A stretch of 64,000 bases of DNA. Source: an uncultured Pelagibacteraceae bacterium. GTDB lineage: Bacteria; Pseudomonadota; Alphaproteobacteria; Pelagibacterales; Pelagibacteraceae. The notes under the pieces were generated by a model. The model worked only from the letters and a program-made list of their open reading frames with translations. It did not search any database and had not been told where the DNA came from. The stretch is from contig CACISX010000001.1 in NCBI GenBank assembly GCA_902589455.1, positions 124,001-188,000 on the forward strand. The letters are read 5' to 3'. Shown here one piece after another: positions 17,637-28,271 of this stretch (its first letter is position 1; each line of letters starts with the position of its first letter). The translations under genes were made by a program, and so were the position numbers.

Positions 17637-20306
17637 ATGAAACCAGGAAACAAAAATTCTTACAATTCACTTAAAAAAATTTCAATAGATAATAAAGATT
17701 TTAAATATTACTCTTTACTTGAAGCAGAAAAGAATGGTCTGGATGGCGTAAGTAAACTGCCTAAATCCCTAAAGGTTTTGCTGGAAAATTTATTAAGATA
17801 CGAAGATGACTTGAGTGTTACTAAATCTCAAATAGAAGCTGTTAAGAATTGGCTTAAAACAAAAAAATCTAAAACTGAAATTGCTTATAGACCTGCAAGA
17901 GTGCTTCTTCAGGATTATACTGGTATCCCAGCAGTAGCTGATCTTGCAGCAATGCGAGAAGCGGTAAAAGATAAAAATAAGGATCCTAATACTATCAACC
18001 CATTATCTACTGTCGATCTTGTTATCGATCATTCGGTACAGGTAGATCAATCTGCTAAAGCAGATTCTTTTGAAAAAAATGTTGACATAGAATTTGAAAG
18101 AAATGGAGAAAGATACTCGTTTTTAAAATGGGGACAGCAAGCATTTAATAATTTTAGAATAGTGCCACCTGGAACAGGAATTTGTCATCAAGTTAATTTA
18201 GAATATTTATCTAAAGTTGTTTGGTCAGAAGAGTTTGAAGGAGATAAATATCTATTCCCAGATACTTTGGTTGGAACAGATAGTCATACAACAATGGTTA
18301 ATGGTTTGTCAGTTTTAGGCTGGGGCGTTGGTGGAATTGAAGCTGAAGCAGGTATGTTGGGTCAGCCAATATCAATGTTAATACCTGAAGTTATTGGTTT
18401 TGAAATGAAAAATAAAATGCCAGAAGGAACAACAGCAACTGATTTGGTCTTAACTGTTGTTAAAATGTTAAGAGATAAAGGAGTGGTAGGAAAGTTTGTT
18501 GAGTTTTATGGAGAAGGTTTAAAAAATTTGACACTTGCCGATAGAGCGACCATTGCAAATATGGCTCCAGAATATGGTGCTACATGTGGTTTTTTTCCTA
18601 TAGATGAAGAAACATTAAAGTATTTAAAATTTTCAGGAAGAGATCAGCACACAGTCAACGTTGTTGAAAGTTATGCTAAGGAACAAGGATTATGGGCAAG
18701 TAACGATATAGAATTCTCTGATATCATATCTTTAGATATGTCCTCTGTGGTCCCAACTATTTCAGGACCAAAAAGACCTCAAGACAAGGTACTCTTAATT
18801 GATGCACCTAGTTCTTTTAAAAAAGTATTACAGGAGTCTACGAATAAAAATGAAAAATCAGTTTCAAAAGTAGCTGATACTGATTTTGATATAAAAGATG
18901 GTTCAATATTAATTGCAGCAATAACTTCTTGCACCAATACCTCTAACCCAAATGTTTTAATTGGAGCAGGACTTTTGGCCAAAAAAGCAATTGAAAAAGG
19001 TTTGCAAGTAAAACCTTGGGTTAAAACTTCTTTAGCTCCTGGCTCTCAGGTTGTAACTGATTATTTAGAAAAAGCTGGATTAAATACTTATTTAGATCAA
19101 TTAGGATTTAATTTAGTTGGATATGGATGCACAACCTGCATTGGAAATTCAGGACCACTTCCAGAAAATATTGTAGAAGCAATCCAAAAAGAAAATATTT
19201 ATGCTGTTTCAGTTTTATCTGGAAATAGAAATTTTGAGGGAAGAATTTCTCCACATATAAAAGCTAACTACCTAGCATCACCTCCGCTAGTTGTTGCATA
19301 TGCAATTGCTGGCCATATGGAAGTTGATTTATACAAAGATGCATTGGGAAAAGATAAAGATGGTAAAGAAGTATATTTAAAAGATATTTGGCCTTCTAAT
19401 AAAGAGATAGAAGATATTTTAAAACAGTCACTTAATGCAGAAATGTTTATTCAAAGATACTCAAATGTTTCTGAGGGCCCTACTCAATGGCAAAAAATTA
19501 AAACTGATAAAAGCAGCATCTATAATTGGGACGAAGGATCAACATATGTAAAAAAACCTCCGTTTTTTGATTCTTTACCAGATGAACCTGAGGGATTTAA
19601 TAAAATTAAGGATGCAAGACCATTATTAATTTTAGGTGATATGGTTACTACGGATCACATATCTCCAGCTGGAAGTATTCAAAAGGATAGCCCAACTGGT
19701 GAATATTTTATGGAACATCAAATTTTGCCTAAAGATTATAACTCATATGGATCAAGAAGAGGAAATCATGAAGTTATGATGCGAGGAACTTTTGCAAATA
19801 TAAGAATTAGAAATGAAATGGCTCCTGGTACAGAGGGTGGTTTTACAAAGTTATATCCAGAAGAAAAAGTTCTTCCAATCTATGATGCAGTAGTTGAATA
19901 TAAAAAAAGAGGAACAGATTTAGTTGTAATTGGTGGAAAAGAGTATGGAACTGGATCGTCTAGAGATTGGGCGGCTAAAGGAACAAAATTACTAGGTATA
20001 AAAGCAGTAATTGCTGAGAGTTTTGAAAGAATTCACCGATCTAATTTGATTGGAATGGGAATACTACCATTACAATTTATTAATGATGTTAATAGAAAAA
20101 ATCTTAAATTAATCGGTTCTGAATTAATCAGCATTATAAATATAGAAAAGGGTGTTAATCCTTCAGATGAAGTAACTGTTGAAATTAAATATACCTCTGG
20201 TGAAATAAAAAAAATTAAAACTTTATGCAGAATTGATACAAAAAATGAATTAGAGTATTATAAAAATGGAGGTATTCTGCAGTACGTTTTAAGAAATATG
20301 ATTTAA
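17637..20306 (+). CDS. acnA: aconitate hydratase A
   Basis: GTDSHTTMVNGLSVLGWGVGGIEAEA; SCTNTSNPNVLIGAGLLAKKA; GKEYGTGSSRDWAAKG. Confidence 0.96.
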   Translation: MKPGNKNSYNSLKKISIDNKDFKYYSLLEAEKNGLDGVSKLPKSLKVLLENLLRYEDDLSVTKSQIEAVKNWLKTKKSKTEIAYRPARVLLQDYTGIPAVADLAAMREAVKDKNKDPNTINPLSTVDLVIDHSVQVDQSAKADSFEKNVDIEFERNGERYSFLKWGQQAFNNFRIVPPGTGICHQVNLEYLSKVVWSEEFEGDKYLFPDTLVGTDSHTTMVNGLSVLGWGVGGIEAEAGMLGQPISMLIPEVIGFEMKNKMPEGTTATDLVLTVVKMLRDKGVVGKFVEFYGEGLKNLTLADRATIANMAPEYGATCGFFPIDEETLKYLKFSGRDQHTVNVVESYAKEQGLWASNDIEFSDIISLDMSSVVPTISGPKRPQDKVLLIDAPSSFKKVLQESTNKNEKSVSKVADTDFDIKDGSILIAAITSCTNTSNPNVLIGAGLLAKKAIEKGLQVKPWVKTSLAPGSQVVTDYLEKAGLNTYLDQLGFNLVGYGCTTCIGNSGPLPENIVEAIQKENIYAVSVLSGNRNFEGRISPHIKANYLASPPLVVAYAIAGHMEVDLYKDALGKDKDGKEVYLKDIWPSNKEIEDILKQSLNAEMFIQRYSNVSEGPTQWQKIKTDKSSIYNWDEGSTYVKKPPFFDSLPDEPEGFNKIKDARPLLILGDMVTTDHISPAGSIQKDSPTGEYFMEHQILPKDYNSYGSRRGNHEVMMRGTFANIRIRNEMAPGTEGGFTKLYPEEKVLPIYDAVVEYKKRGTDLVVIGGKEYGTGSSRDWAAKGTKLLGIKAVIAESFERIHRSNLIGMGILPLQFINDVNRKNLKLIGSELISIINIEKGVNPSDEVTVEIKYTSGEIKKIKTLCRIDTKNELEYYKNGGILQYVLRNMI

Positions 20307-20308
20307 TT

Positions 20309-20953
20309 ATGGACGAAGATTTATCAATTATAAATACCAATACTAGAAATGAAAAAATTAAGAATTTTTTTGTAAACAACAAAAATAAATTAATATCATG
20401 TATAATTGTTTTAATACTTATTATAGCAGGTGTTTTTAGTTACGATAAGTATTTAATCAATAAAAAAAAAGATATCTCAGATAGTTATAATTCAATAATC
20501 ATTAATTATTCAGAAAAAACGAGAGAAAAAACAACGAGCAGTCTGATTGAAATTATAAACAAGAAAGATCCAACTTATTCACCTCTATCACTTTATTTTA
20601 TCATTGATAATAATCTTGTAAGTGATCAGTCTAAAATCAATTCATTGTTTGATATATTGATAAAGGATACTTCATTAGACAGTGAGATTAACAACTTAAT
20701 TATATACAAGAAGGCACTCTACAATGCAGATAACGCTCAAGAGAGTGATCTTCTAAATATGTTGAATCCACTGATCAATTCAAAAAGTGTCTGGAAATCA
20801 CATTCTTTATATTTAATGGCAGAATATTTTTATGCAAATAATCAAAAACAAAAAGCTAAAGAATTTTTCAACCAAATAATAGCTTTAGAAAATTCAAATC
20901 CAGATATAAGGCTTCAAGCAGAGAAAAGATTGAACAGAGATTTGAGTGAATAA
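20309..20953 (+). CDS. YfgM/TPR-like membrane-anchored protein
   Basis: Single N-terminal TM and helical TPR-like C-terminal region; immediately upstream of bamB. Confidence 0.6.
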   Translation: MDEDLSIINTNTRNEKIKNFFVNNKNKLISCIIVLILIIAGVFSYDKYLINKKKDISDSYNSIIINYSEKTREKTTSSLIEIINKKDPTYSPLSLYFIIDNNLVSDQSKINSLFDILIKDTSLDSEINNLIIYKKALYNADNAQESDLLNMLNPLINSKSVWKSHSLYLMAEYFYANNQKQKAKEFFNQIIALENSNPDIRLQAEKRLNRDLSE

Positions 20954-22244
20954 ATTAATTTTTACTTTCATTGCATTTTTTTTTCTTAATAACTGTTCAT
21001 TTAACGAAAACTCTAGAATTTGGAAAGATAAAGAAAATAAATTAGAAACAGATGAAAAAATAAAAAAAGTCTTTGCAGAAGAAAATGTAAGTGTTTCAGA
21101 ATTTAATAGAGATTTAAAATTAGACCTATCATCAATAAAAATAAATAATAAAAAAAATGACAATCAAAATAATCTAGGTTTGCAAAATTACAAAGGTGAA
21201 TTAACAAAGATTGGTAACTTTAAATTTTCAAAGTTGGAGGAACTTAATCAATTAGATTTCAAACCGATTTTTTTGAATAATGGAATTATATTCTTTGATA
21301 AAAAGGGTACAATTATAAGGTATGACAATAATCAGAAAGTTATTTGGAAAAAAAACCATTATTCAAAAGCTGAAAAAAAATTAAAACCAAAACTTAATTT
21401 TTTAGCAGATGGTCAAAATCTTTTAGTAACCGATAGTATAGCAAAATATTATTCTGTGAATATTGGTACTGGAGAATTAAATTGGTCAAAAAATAATGAT
21501 TATCCGTTTAATTCAACTATTAAAAAGCATAAAGATAAAATATTTGTTATCGATTATAAAAATATATTGAGATGTTTTAAAATTAAAGATGGTTCTGAAT
21601 GTTGGAATTTGCAAACAGAGGACTCATTTACAATTTCAAATATTAAATATTCCTTAATTATTTTAAACGATAATGTTATTTTTAATAATTCTATAGGAGA
21701 TATTACAGCTGTAGATATTGAAACTGGTTTAATTACATGGCAACTACCCACACAGAGTAGCTCGATAATAAATGAAACTTATAATTTTAAGACTTCTAAA
21801 CTAGTATCAGATGGAAATTCTGTATTTTTTTCAAACAATAAAAACCAATTTTATTCAATTGATTTAAAAACAGGAACTACTAACTGGATAAATGAAGTTA
21901 ATTCTAATGTAAAACCTATTTTGGTTGGAAATCTAATTTTTACAATCTCTAATGAAGGTTATTTATATTTAATTGACAAAAATAAAGGCAATATAGTTCG
22001 AATTACAGATCTATTTCTGAATTACAAAGATAAAAAAAGAAAAAATATTTATCCAATTGGTTTTGTAATTGGAGACAAAAACATATTTTTAACTAACTCA
22101 GATGGTAAGATGATCATAGCCGGGATTGAGGATGGAAAAATAATAAAAATTGAAAAAGTTTCTGGTGGATTAGTCTCTGAACCGTTTATATTTAATAACA
22201 ATTTATATGTAGTAAGAAATGGTTCAATTGTACAATATAACTAA
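20946..22244 (+). CDS. bamB: outer membrane assembly lipoprotein BamB-like, PQQ-like beta-propeller
   Basis: Lipobox-like LNNC at the N-terminus; repeated W/G-rich propeller blades (GELNWSKN, GLITWQLP, GTTNWIN). Confidence 0.75.
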   Translation: MNKLIFTFIAFFFLNNCSFNENSRIWKDKENKLETDEKIKKVFAEENVSVSEFNRDLKLDLSSIKINNKKNDNQNNLGLQNYKGELTKIGNFKFSKLEELNQLDFKPIFLNNGIIFFDKKGTIIRYDNNQKVIWKKNHYSKAEKKLKPKLNFLADGQNLLVTDSIAKYYSVNIGTGELNWSKNNDYPFNSTIKKHKDKIFVIDYKNILRCFKIKDGSECWNLQTEDSFTISNIKYSLIILNDNVIFNNSIGDITAVDIETGLITWQLPTQSSSIINETYNFKTSKLVSDGNSVFFSNNKNQFYSIDLKTGTTNWINEVNSNVKPILVGNLIFTISNEGYLYLIDKNKGNIVRITDLFLNYKDKKRKNIYPIGFVIGDKNIFLTNSDGKMIIAGIEDGKIIKIEKVSGGLVSEPFIFNNNLYVVRNGSIVQYN

Positions 22245-22246
22245 AC

Positions 22247-22678
22247 ATGTTCTTAAAATTTTTAGAAAAAATTGGCAGAAAAAAAGTTGTATTAGATAGA
22301 GGACCTTCACATCCTAATTTTAAAGAGGCAAAGCCTTGGATGAACCGTTACTATGTTTTGATGAGGTATCGACCTAAATGGTTTCCGTTTAATATATTAA
22401 TTCATGAGATGCTTGCAGATGATCATGGAGAAGGAGTTCATAATCACACATTTCCTTATATTTCTATAATTTTAAGAGGCGGTTATTGGGAAACATTAAG
22501 CACTGGCAAGTTTTGGCGTCCACCAGGGTATATTGGCTTTAGATCAGCAAATAATTTGCATCGAGTAGATTTGGAACCAGGAACAAAACCATTAACTTTA
22601 TTTATTTCAGGTCCATTTGGGCTAAGGAAAGGACCGAGATCAGAGTATGGTATTGACTTCAAAACTAAAAAAAATTAA
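22247..22678 (+). CDS. cupin-fold protein of unknown function
   Basis: HNHTFPYISIILRGGYWE...HRVDLEPGTKPLTLFI cupin-like motifs. Confidence 0.55.
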   Translation: MFLKFLEKIGRKKVVLDRGPSHPNFKEAKPWMNRYYVLMRYRPKWFPFNILIHEMLADDHGEGVHNHTFPYISIILRGGYWETLSTGKFWRPPGYIGFRSANNLHRVDLEPGTKPLTLFISGPFGLRKGPRSEYGIDFKTKKN

Positions 22679-23733
22679 TGCCAAAAAAATTTGAAAAAGA
22701 ATTCATATCTTATTGTGAAAATCAAAATTTAGAAGTTAATCCTAATCAAATCAAAGTTATTAAAAAATTAGAAGATTACCATAATAGTAATTATAAATCA
22801 TTTTTTTCAAAATTATTTTCCAAACAAAAAACTAAAAAAGGATTTTATTTATATGGTGGTGTAGGGGTTGGTAAAACAATGATTTTAAACTTCTTTTATG
22901 ATCATCTTGAAGAAAAAAAATTAAAACAGCATTTTAATGAATTTATGTTAGGTTTTCATGATTTTGTCCATGAGCAAAAAGGAAAAAATGAAGAAAATGT
23001 AATTAATCAATTTGTTAAAAATTTAAAATCAAAAGCTTCATTAGTTTATTTCGACGAATTCCAAGTAACAAACATTGTTGATGCAATGATTTTAGGAAAA
23101 CTATTTGAACAAATATTTAAAGAAGATATTAAAATTATTCTTACTTCAAACACTAAAATTTCAGAACTTTATAAAGAAGGTCTTCAACGTGAACAATTCA
23201 TACCTTTTTTAAAAATAATGGAAGAACAATCAATTGAGCATGAATTAAAAATTGAGGATGATTACAGAAAATCTAATGATAATCAAAAACAAAGATATTT
23301 TTTTCCACTTAATCAAGAAACCAATTTTAAGATTAATAAATTTTTTAGAACCATAACAAAGAATAAAAAACAATCTTCAATAACAATTAATGTTAAAGGA
23401 AGAGAATTTAAAATAGAAAACTTTTATGAGGGAATTGTTAGATGTGATTTTAATCAACTTTGTGATCAAAATTTAGGAGCGGAAGATTATTTAGAAATAG
23501 TTAAAAACTGTAAATTTATGGTAATAGATCAAATACCTCAATTTAATGATTTAAATTCAAATCAACAACAACGTTTTATCACTTTGTTAGATGTAATTTA
23601 TGATAAAAATATTTCATTAGCAGTTACAGCTGATATAAATTTAGATCAATTTACCTCTTCAAGATTGTTAGAAAAACCATTTAAACGTACCATTAGTCGT
23701 TTGTATGAACTTACATCGAAGGAGTATAATTAA
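22678..23733 (+). CDS. zapE: AFG1/ZapE family ATPase
   Basis: Walker A GGVGVGKTMIL; YFDEFQVTNIVDAMIL; LTSNTK; KRTISRLYEL. Confidence 0.9.
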   Translation: MPKKFEKEFISYCENQNLEVNPNQIKVIKKLEDYHNSNYKSFFSKLFSKQKTKKGFYLYGGVGVGKTMILNFFYDHLEEKKLKQHFNEFMLGFHDFVHEQKGKNEENVINQFVKNLKSKASLVYFDEFQVTNIVDAMILGKLFEQIFKEDIKIILTSNTKISELYKEGLQREQFIPFLKIMEEQSIEHELKIEDDYRKSNDNQKQRYFFPLNQETNFKINKFFRTITKNKKQSSITINVKGREFKIENFYEGIVRCDFNQLCDQNLGAEDYLEIVKNCKFMVIDQIPQFNDLNSNQQQRFITLLDVIYDKNISLAVTADINLDQFTSSRLLEKPFKRTISRLYELTSKEYN

Positions 23734-24152
23734 TGAAACAAGAATTCTATAATCTTCATATTAATACTATTGGTCAAAAGTTATATGAGTTTACTAATCA
23801 TACAATTCAATGGATTAGTCAAAATACATTTAAAAATGGTATTCTTAATTTAAGCATTCAGCACACAAGCGCCTCATTAATTGTTCAAGAAAATGCAGAT
23901 CCAGATGTACAAACAGATTTAATAAATTATTTTGATAAATTAGCTCCCATGGATAACAAACTATATGTTCATACTACGGAGGGAAAAGATGATATGCCTG
24001 CACATATTAAATCCGTATTAACAAATAATCAAATTTCTCTAAGTGTAAAAGATAGTGAATTGTTGCTAGGAACTTGGCAGGGCATATATTTATTTGAACA
24101 CAGATTAGAGGCTCAAAAAAGAACTGTAATTCACCATTTTATTGGAGAATAA
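23733..24152 (+). CDS. YjbQ/UPF0047 secondary thiamine-phosphate synthase family
   Basis: LNLSIQHTSASLIVQENADPDV; LGTWQGIYLFEHR. Confidence 0.9.
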   Translation: MKQEFYNLHINTIGQKLYEFTNHTIQWISQNTFKNGILNLSIQHTSASLIVQENADPDVQTDLINYFDKLAPMDNKLYVHTTEGKDDMPAHIKSVLTNNQISLSVKDSELLLGTWQGIYLFEHRLEAQKRTVIHHFIGE

Positions 24153-24160
24153 AATTAAAT

Positions 24161-25582
24161 TTATTTTTTCTTCAAAGATTGAAACGCTTCAAGAGCTGCA
24201 GCTCTAGCTTTTTCATGAACAACAATAGGGCCCGGGTAATCTTTGCCAATAATTGTTTTTATAGCTTCTTGATATTTTAATTCCATTTCCCATGGTTTAT
24301 GAATAAATTTATTTGGAACATTTTTAAGTTCAGGAACCCATTTTTTTACATAATTGCCTTCTTTATCAAATTTTTCACCCTGAAGTATTGGATTGAATAT
24401 TCTAAAATAAGGTGCTGCATCTGCACCACAGCCAGCAACCCATTGCCATTGAGCAACATTATTCGCTTTGTTAAAATCTAGTAGACAATTTCTAAAATGC
24501 TTCTCACCTTCAGTCCAATTAATTCTCAAATGTTTGACTAAAAATGAACCAACAACCATTCTTATTCTATTATGCATCCATCCAGTCTCATATAATTCTC
24601 TCATACCTGCATCGACAATAGGATAACCGGTCATTCCTTTTTTCCATGCTTTTAAGAATTTCTCATTTTTTGCCCAAGGGAATTTATCAAATTCTTTTCT
24701 AAAATTTCCTTTTAAGAATTCAGGGAAATAATTAATTAAACTATGTGAAAACTCTCTCCAACCAAGCTCATTAATATATTTTCTATAACCAATTCCTTTT
24801 GATTTAATTTCAGAACATTTTTTCCAAATACTGCCTACATCAATTTGGCCATGTTTGATGTAAGGAGATAATTTAGAGGTTCCTTCTATAGATGGTATAT
24901 CTCGAGAAGTTCCATAATCCTTAATTTTATTTTCAATTAAATTTTTAAGTATTTTTTTTGAGTCATTTTCTGAAACTTTCCAATATTTTTCAAATTTTTT
25001 ATACCAGTTTTTTTTTGGTAAAATATCCTTTGGTTCAATACACTTTTTAAAATATGAAATCTTTTTTATTTTTTTTTTAACTATATAATTTTTGCTTGGT
25101 GGTTGATTTAAATAGACTTGCTCCGCATTTCTCCAAAAAGGGGTAAACACCTTAAAGGGAGTTCCATCATTTTTTGTTATCTCTTGAAATTCATTTAAAA
25201 TATTTCCTTTGAAATATTTATAATTGATTTCATTTTTAATAAATAAGTCACGTATTTTTTTTCCTTTAGCTATAACATCTGGCTCATAAATTTTATTCCA
25301 ATAAACTGAAAGCTTATCCTTTTTATTAAATTTAGAAAAAATTTCTAATTCGTCACCTTTTACTATTTCAAGATTAATTTTATAATATGATAATTCTTTT
25401 TTTAAAGTTTCTAGAGATTTAAAAACCCACCATTTTTGAGCTTCTCTTTTATTGTCAAAATCATTGTTATTATAAATATACAATGCAATTACATTATCAT
25501 GATATTGTGTTGCAAAAGATAAAGCAGGATTATTTTCAATTCTAAAATCCTCTCTTATCCAAAAAATACCTGTGCTACTCAT
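24161..25582 (-). CDS. phrB: deoxyribodipyrimidine photolyase (cryptochrome/photolyase family)
   Basis: WIREDFRIENNPAL; WREFSHSLINYFPEF; MTGYPIVDAGMRELYETGWMHNRIRMVVGSFLVKHLRINW. Confidence 0.93.
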   Translation of the reverse strand: MSSTGIFWIREDFRIENNPALSFATQYHDNVIALYIYNNNDFDNKREAQKWWVFKSLETLKKELSYYKINLEIVKGDELEIFSKFNKKDKLSVYWNKIYEPDVIAKGKKIRDLFIKNEINYKYFKGNILNEFQEITKNDGTPFKVFTPFWRNAEQVYLNQPPSKNYIVKKKIKKISYFKKCIEPKDILPKKNWYKKFEKYWKVSENDSKKILKNLIENKIKDYGTSRDIPSIEGTSKLSPYIKHGQIDVGSIWKKCSEIKSKGIGYRKYINELGWREFSHSLINYFPEFLKGNFRKEFDKFPWAKNEKFLKAWKKGMTGYPIVDAGMRELYETGWMHNRIRMVVGSFLVKHLRINWTEGEKHFRNCLLDFNKANNVAQWQWVAGCGADAAPYFRIFNPILQGEKFDKEGNYVKKWVPELKNVPNKFIHKPWEMELKYQEAIKTIIGKDYPGPIVVHEKARAAALEAFQSLKKK

Positions 25583-25586
25583 TGGT

Positions 25587-26717
25587 TTAATTTTGGTTAA
25601 TTAACTTTTGATACATTTCTTGATCAGTATCTCCCTCACAACCAAAAACCATAACATTAGATTTTTCATTTAGATCTAATTTTTCTTTAATTGCTTGATC
25701 TTCACAACTTGTAATCAGACAGATTACGCCAGGTGCCGAGTTTTCTCCTGCAATTATTTTATCATCACTAAAGCTTGAATTTCCAAGTAGTTTCATAGTT
25801 TTTGCAATATCATCATCTGGTAAACTAATACAATGTTTAACTGAATTTTTTAGTATTTCCCATGGGACCAATGATACTTCACCACAAGACATACCACCCA
25901 TTAAGCTTTCTCTTTTAATATCTATTTTTTCTATTTTTCCAGTTTTAATGCTTTCCATTACACACGCGGCACTATCCGGTTCAACAACTATAATTGTTGG
26001 AACATAGTTCAAATATCTTGCAATACCAGCAACCATGGCAGCAGCCATGCCACCAACACCAGCCTGTAAAATGATATGAGTTATTTTCTCTTCCTGGATT
26101 TGATTAATTATCTCCTTCATCATTACCGTATAACCTGCCATTGTATACTTGGGGACGACCATATAATCTTTCCAAGCAACATCCTGAACTATTTGCCAAT
26201 TATTTTCAGTAGACTGTTTTATACATTCCATTAATGATTTTTCATAATTACCTTTTACTTTTACTACATCTGCTCCAAGTGCAGCCATAGCCTTGCCTCT
26301 TGCATCACTTACAAATTCACTAATAAATATTTTGCATTTTAATCCCAATCTTCTTGCTCCCCAAGCGACAGATCTTCCGTGATTACCGGCAGTAGCTGTT
26401 GCTACAACTATATCTTTATTTCCTTTGGTTACTTTTTCTACCGCATAAGCTCCACCTAAAGCTTTAAAAGATTTTAAATCAAATCTTTTATTTTCATCTT
26501 TATAAAAAATTTTGTTTAAATTTAATTCTTTTGAAAGTTTATTTAAAGAAAGCAGGGGAGTAGGAGAATAACCTTTCCACTCAGAAATACTCTTATAAGC
26601 ATCATCAATTTCTTTTGAAGTTAGAGAACTTAGAATTTCTTTTTTGTTAAATGAGTAATTTTTATTGTCTATAAACTCTGTATATTTCCATTGATGACCG
26701 TTAGATAATATAGTCAT
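25587..26717 (-). CDS. diaminopropionate ammonia-lyase-like PLP enzyme
   Basis: YSPTPLLSLNKL...KDENKRFDLKSFKALGGAYAVEKV; VATATAGNHGRSVAWGARRLG; LQAGVGGMAAAMVAG; matches YgeX pattern. Confidence 0.8.
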   Translation of the reverse strand: MTILSNGHQWKYTEFIDNKNYSFNKKEILSSLTSKEIDDAYKSISEWKGYSPTPLLSLNKLSKELNLNKIFYKDENKRFDLKSFKALGGAYAVEKVTKGNKDIVVATATAGNHGRSVAWGARRLGLKCKIFISEFVSDARGKAMAALGADVVKVKGNYEKSLMECIKQSTENNWQIVQDVAWKDYMVVPKYTMAGYTVMMKEIINQIQEEKITHIILQAGVGGMAAAMVAGIARYLNYVPTIIVVEPDSAACVMESIKTGKIEKIDIKRESLMGGMSCGEVSLVPWEILKNSVKHCISLPDDDIAKTMKLLGNSSFSDDKIIAGENSAPGVICLITSCEDQAIKEKLDLNEKSNVMVFGCEGDTDQEMYQKLINQN

Positions 26718-26720
26718 GTA

Positions 26721-28046
26721 CTAACAATCTAAAGTATTATCTTTTTCCCACTTTGTAACATCTTTTGTTTTATCAAAACTATCTTTTGATTTGAATTCAT
26801 TCATTTCTGAGCTTCTTAACTTTATATAACTTTCAATAACATCTTTGCCAAAAGCATCGTTCATATCTTTATTATTTTTTAATAAATTTAATGATTGAGC
26901 AAGTTCATCAGGCAGTTTGGGTAAGTTAGGATATTTATGATGATCTTCATACATATTGCAATCCAAAGGTTTGCCTGGATCAACTTTATTTTTTAAACCA
27001 TATAGACCAGCTGCTAAAACACTTGCTTGCAATAAGTAAGGATTAGCAGAACCATCCATTAATCTTAATTCAAATCTTCCAGGATCAGGAATTCTAATCA
27101 TGTGTGTTCGATTATTACCTGTGTAAGAAATACTACTTGGTGACCATGATGCTCCAGATTTTGTAGGTGGTGCATTTATTCTTCTATAACTATTGATTGT
27201 TGGGTTAAAAAATGCAGATAAAGATGATGCATTTTTAATCACCCCGCCTAAAAAATTATAGGCCATTTTACTTAAACCAAGTTTATCTTTATTATCTAAG
27301 AATTTATTTTTACTACCTTGCCAAACTGATATGTGAGCATGACAACCATTGCCGGTTAAATTTCCAAATGGTTTAGGCATAAATGTTGCTCTTAATCCGT
27401 GCTTTTCAGCAATTGTTTTTACCATAAATTTAAAAAAGGTATGTCTATCTGCTGTTTTTAGGCAATCTGAATAATCCCAATTCATTTCAAATTGTCCGTT
27501 AGCATCCTCATGATCGTTTTGATATGGGCCCCATCCCATTTCAATCATGCAATCACAAATTTCTTTAATTAAATCATACCTTCTCATTAAAGCTGATTGA
27601 TCATAACAAGGTTTAGACTGAGTATCTCTTGGATCTGCAATTGAGTTTCCATCAGGTGAAATTAAAAAATATTCACACTCAACGCCCGATTTCATTGTTA
27701 AATTTTGTTTTTTTAGTTTTTTGATTTGATTTTTTAACATCACTCTGGGTGATGCATCTACTGGTTTACCATTCATCCATAGATCTGATGCTAACCATCC
27801 AACCTCTTTATTCCAAGGAAGCTGAATTAAGCTATCTGGATCGGGAATTCCAAACATATCAGAGTCAGCAGGCGTCATATCTAACCAAGCAGCAAAACCA
27901 GCAAAACCAGCTCCTGCATTCTGCATATCTTTTATTGCGTGAGCAGGCACTAATTTTGATCTTAGTACACCAAATAAGTCTACAAAACTTATTAAAAAAT
28001 ATTTAATTTTTTTTTGTTTAGCAATTTGAAATAAATTTTTAGCCAC
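26721..28046 (-). CDS. glnT: type III glutamine synthetase family (GlnT); candidate gamma-glutamyl-amine ligase (GMAS or PuuA-like)
   Basis: DLFGVLRSKLVPAHAIKDM; GVECEYFLI; QNDHEDANGQFEMNW; GCHAHISVW; GS catalytic motifs. Confidence 0.85.
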   Translation of the reverse strand: MAKNLFQIAKQKKIKYFLISFVDLFGVLRSKLVPAHAIKDMQNAGAGFAGFAAWLDMTPADSDMFGIPDPDSLIQLPWNKEVGWLASDLWMNGKPVDASPRVMLKNQIKKLKKQNLTMKSGVECEYFLISPDGNSIADPRDTQSKPCYDQSALMRRYDLIKEICDCMIEMGWGPYQNDHEDANGQFEMNWDYSDCLKTADRHTFFKFMVKTIAEKHGLRATFMPKPFGNLTGNGCHAHISVWQGSKNKFLDNKDKLGLSKMAYNFLGGVIKNASSLSAFFNPTINSYRRINAPPTKSGASWSPSSISYTGNNRTHMIRIPDPGRFELRLMDGSANPYLLQASVLAAGLYGLKNKVDPGKPLDCNMYEDHHKYPNLPKLPDELAQSLNLLKNNKDMNDAFGKDVIESYIKLRSSEMNEFKSKDSFDKTKDVTKWEKDNTLDC

Positions 28047-28063
28047 AACTTAGGTTAACACAA

Positions 28064-28213
28064 TTATTTAAAAAAAGATAAAATTGTTTCTTTATAATAA
28101 ATTAAATTCACAACAATAATTACAATTACAGCTAGTATTACACCATACTTAGCTTTAGGAAATGCTACACCTCTCATTTTTGAGGGTCTTAATTCTTCTT
28201 TATTATCTTCCAT
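28064..28213 (-). CDS. 49-aa single-TM small protein, uncharacterised (not in ORF track)
   Basis: ATG 28213 to TAA 28064: MEDNKEELRPSKMRGVAFPKAKYGVILAVIVIIVVNLIYYKETILSFFK; 17 bp upstream of the GlnT start. Confidence 0.55.
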   Translation of the reverse strand: MEDNKEELRPSKMRGVAFPKAKYGVILAVIVIIVVNLIYYKETILSFFK

Positions 28214-28226
28214 AAGTTTAGAACAT

Positions 28227-28256
28227 AAAAAAGGGCGCCACATTTAAGTAGCGCCC
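28227..28256 (-). terminator. Intrinsic terminator of the amt transcription unit
   Basis: GGGCGC/GCGCCC arms (28233-28238, 28251-28256); minus-strand reading followed by T6. Confidence 0.8.
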
Positions 28257-28271
28257 AAATTTTAATTTAAA

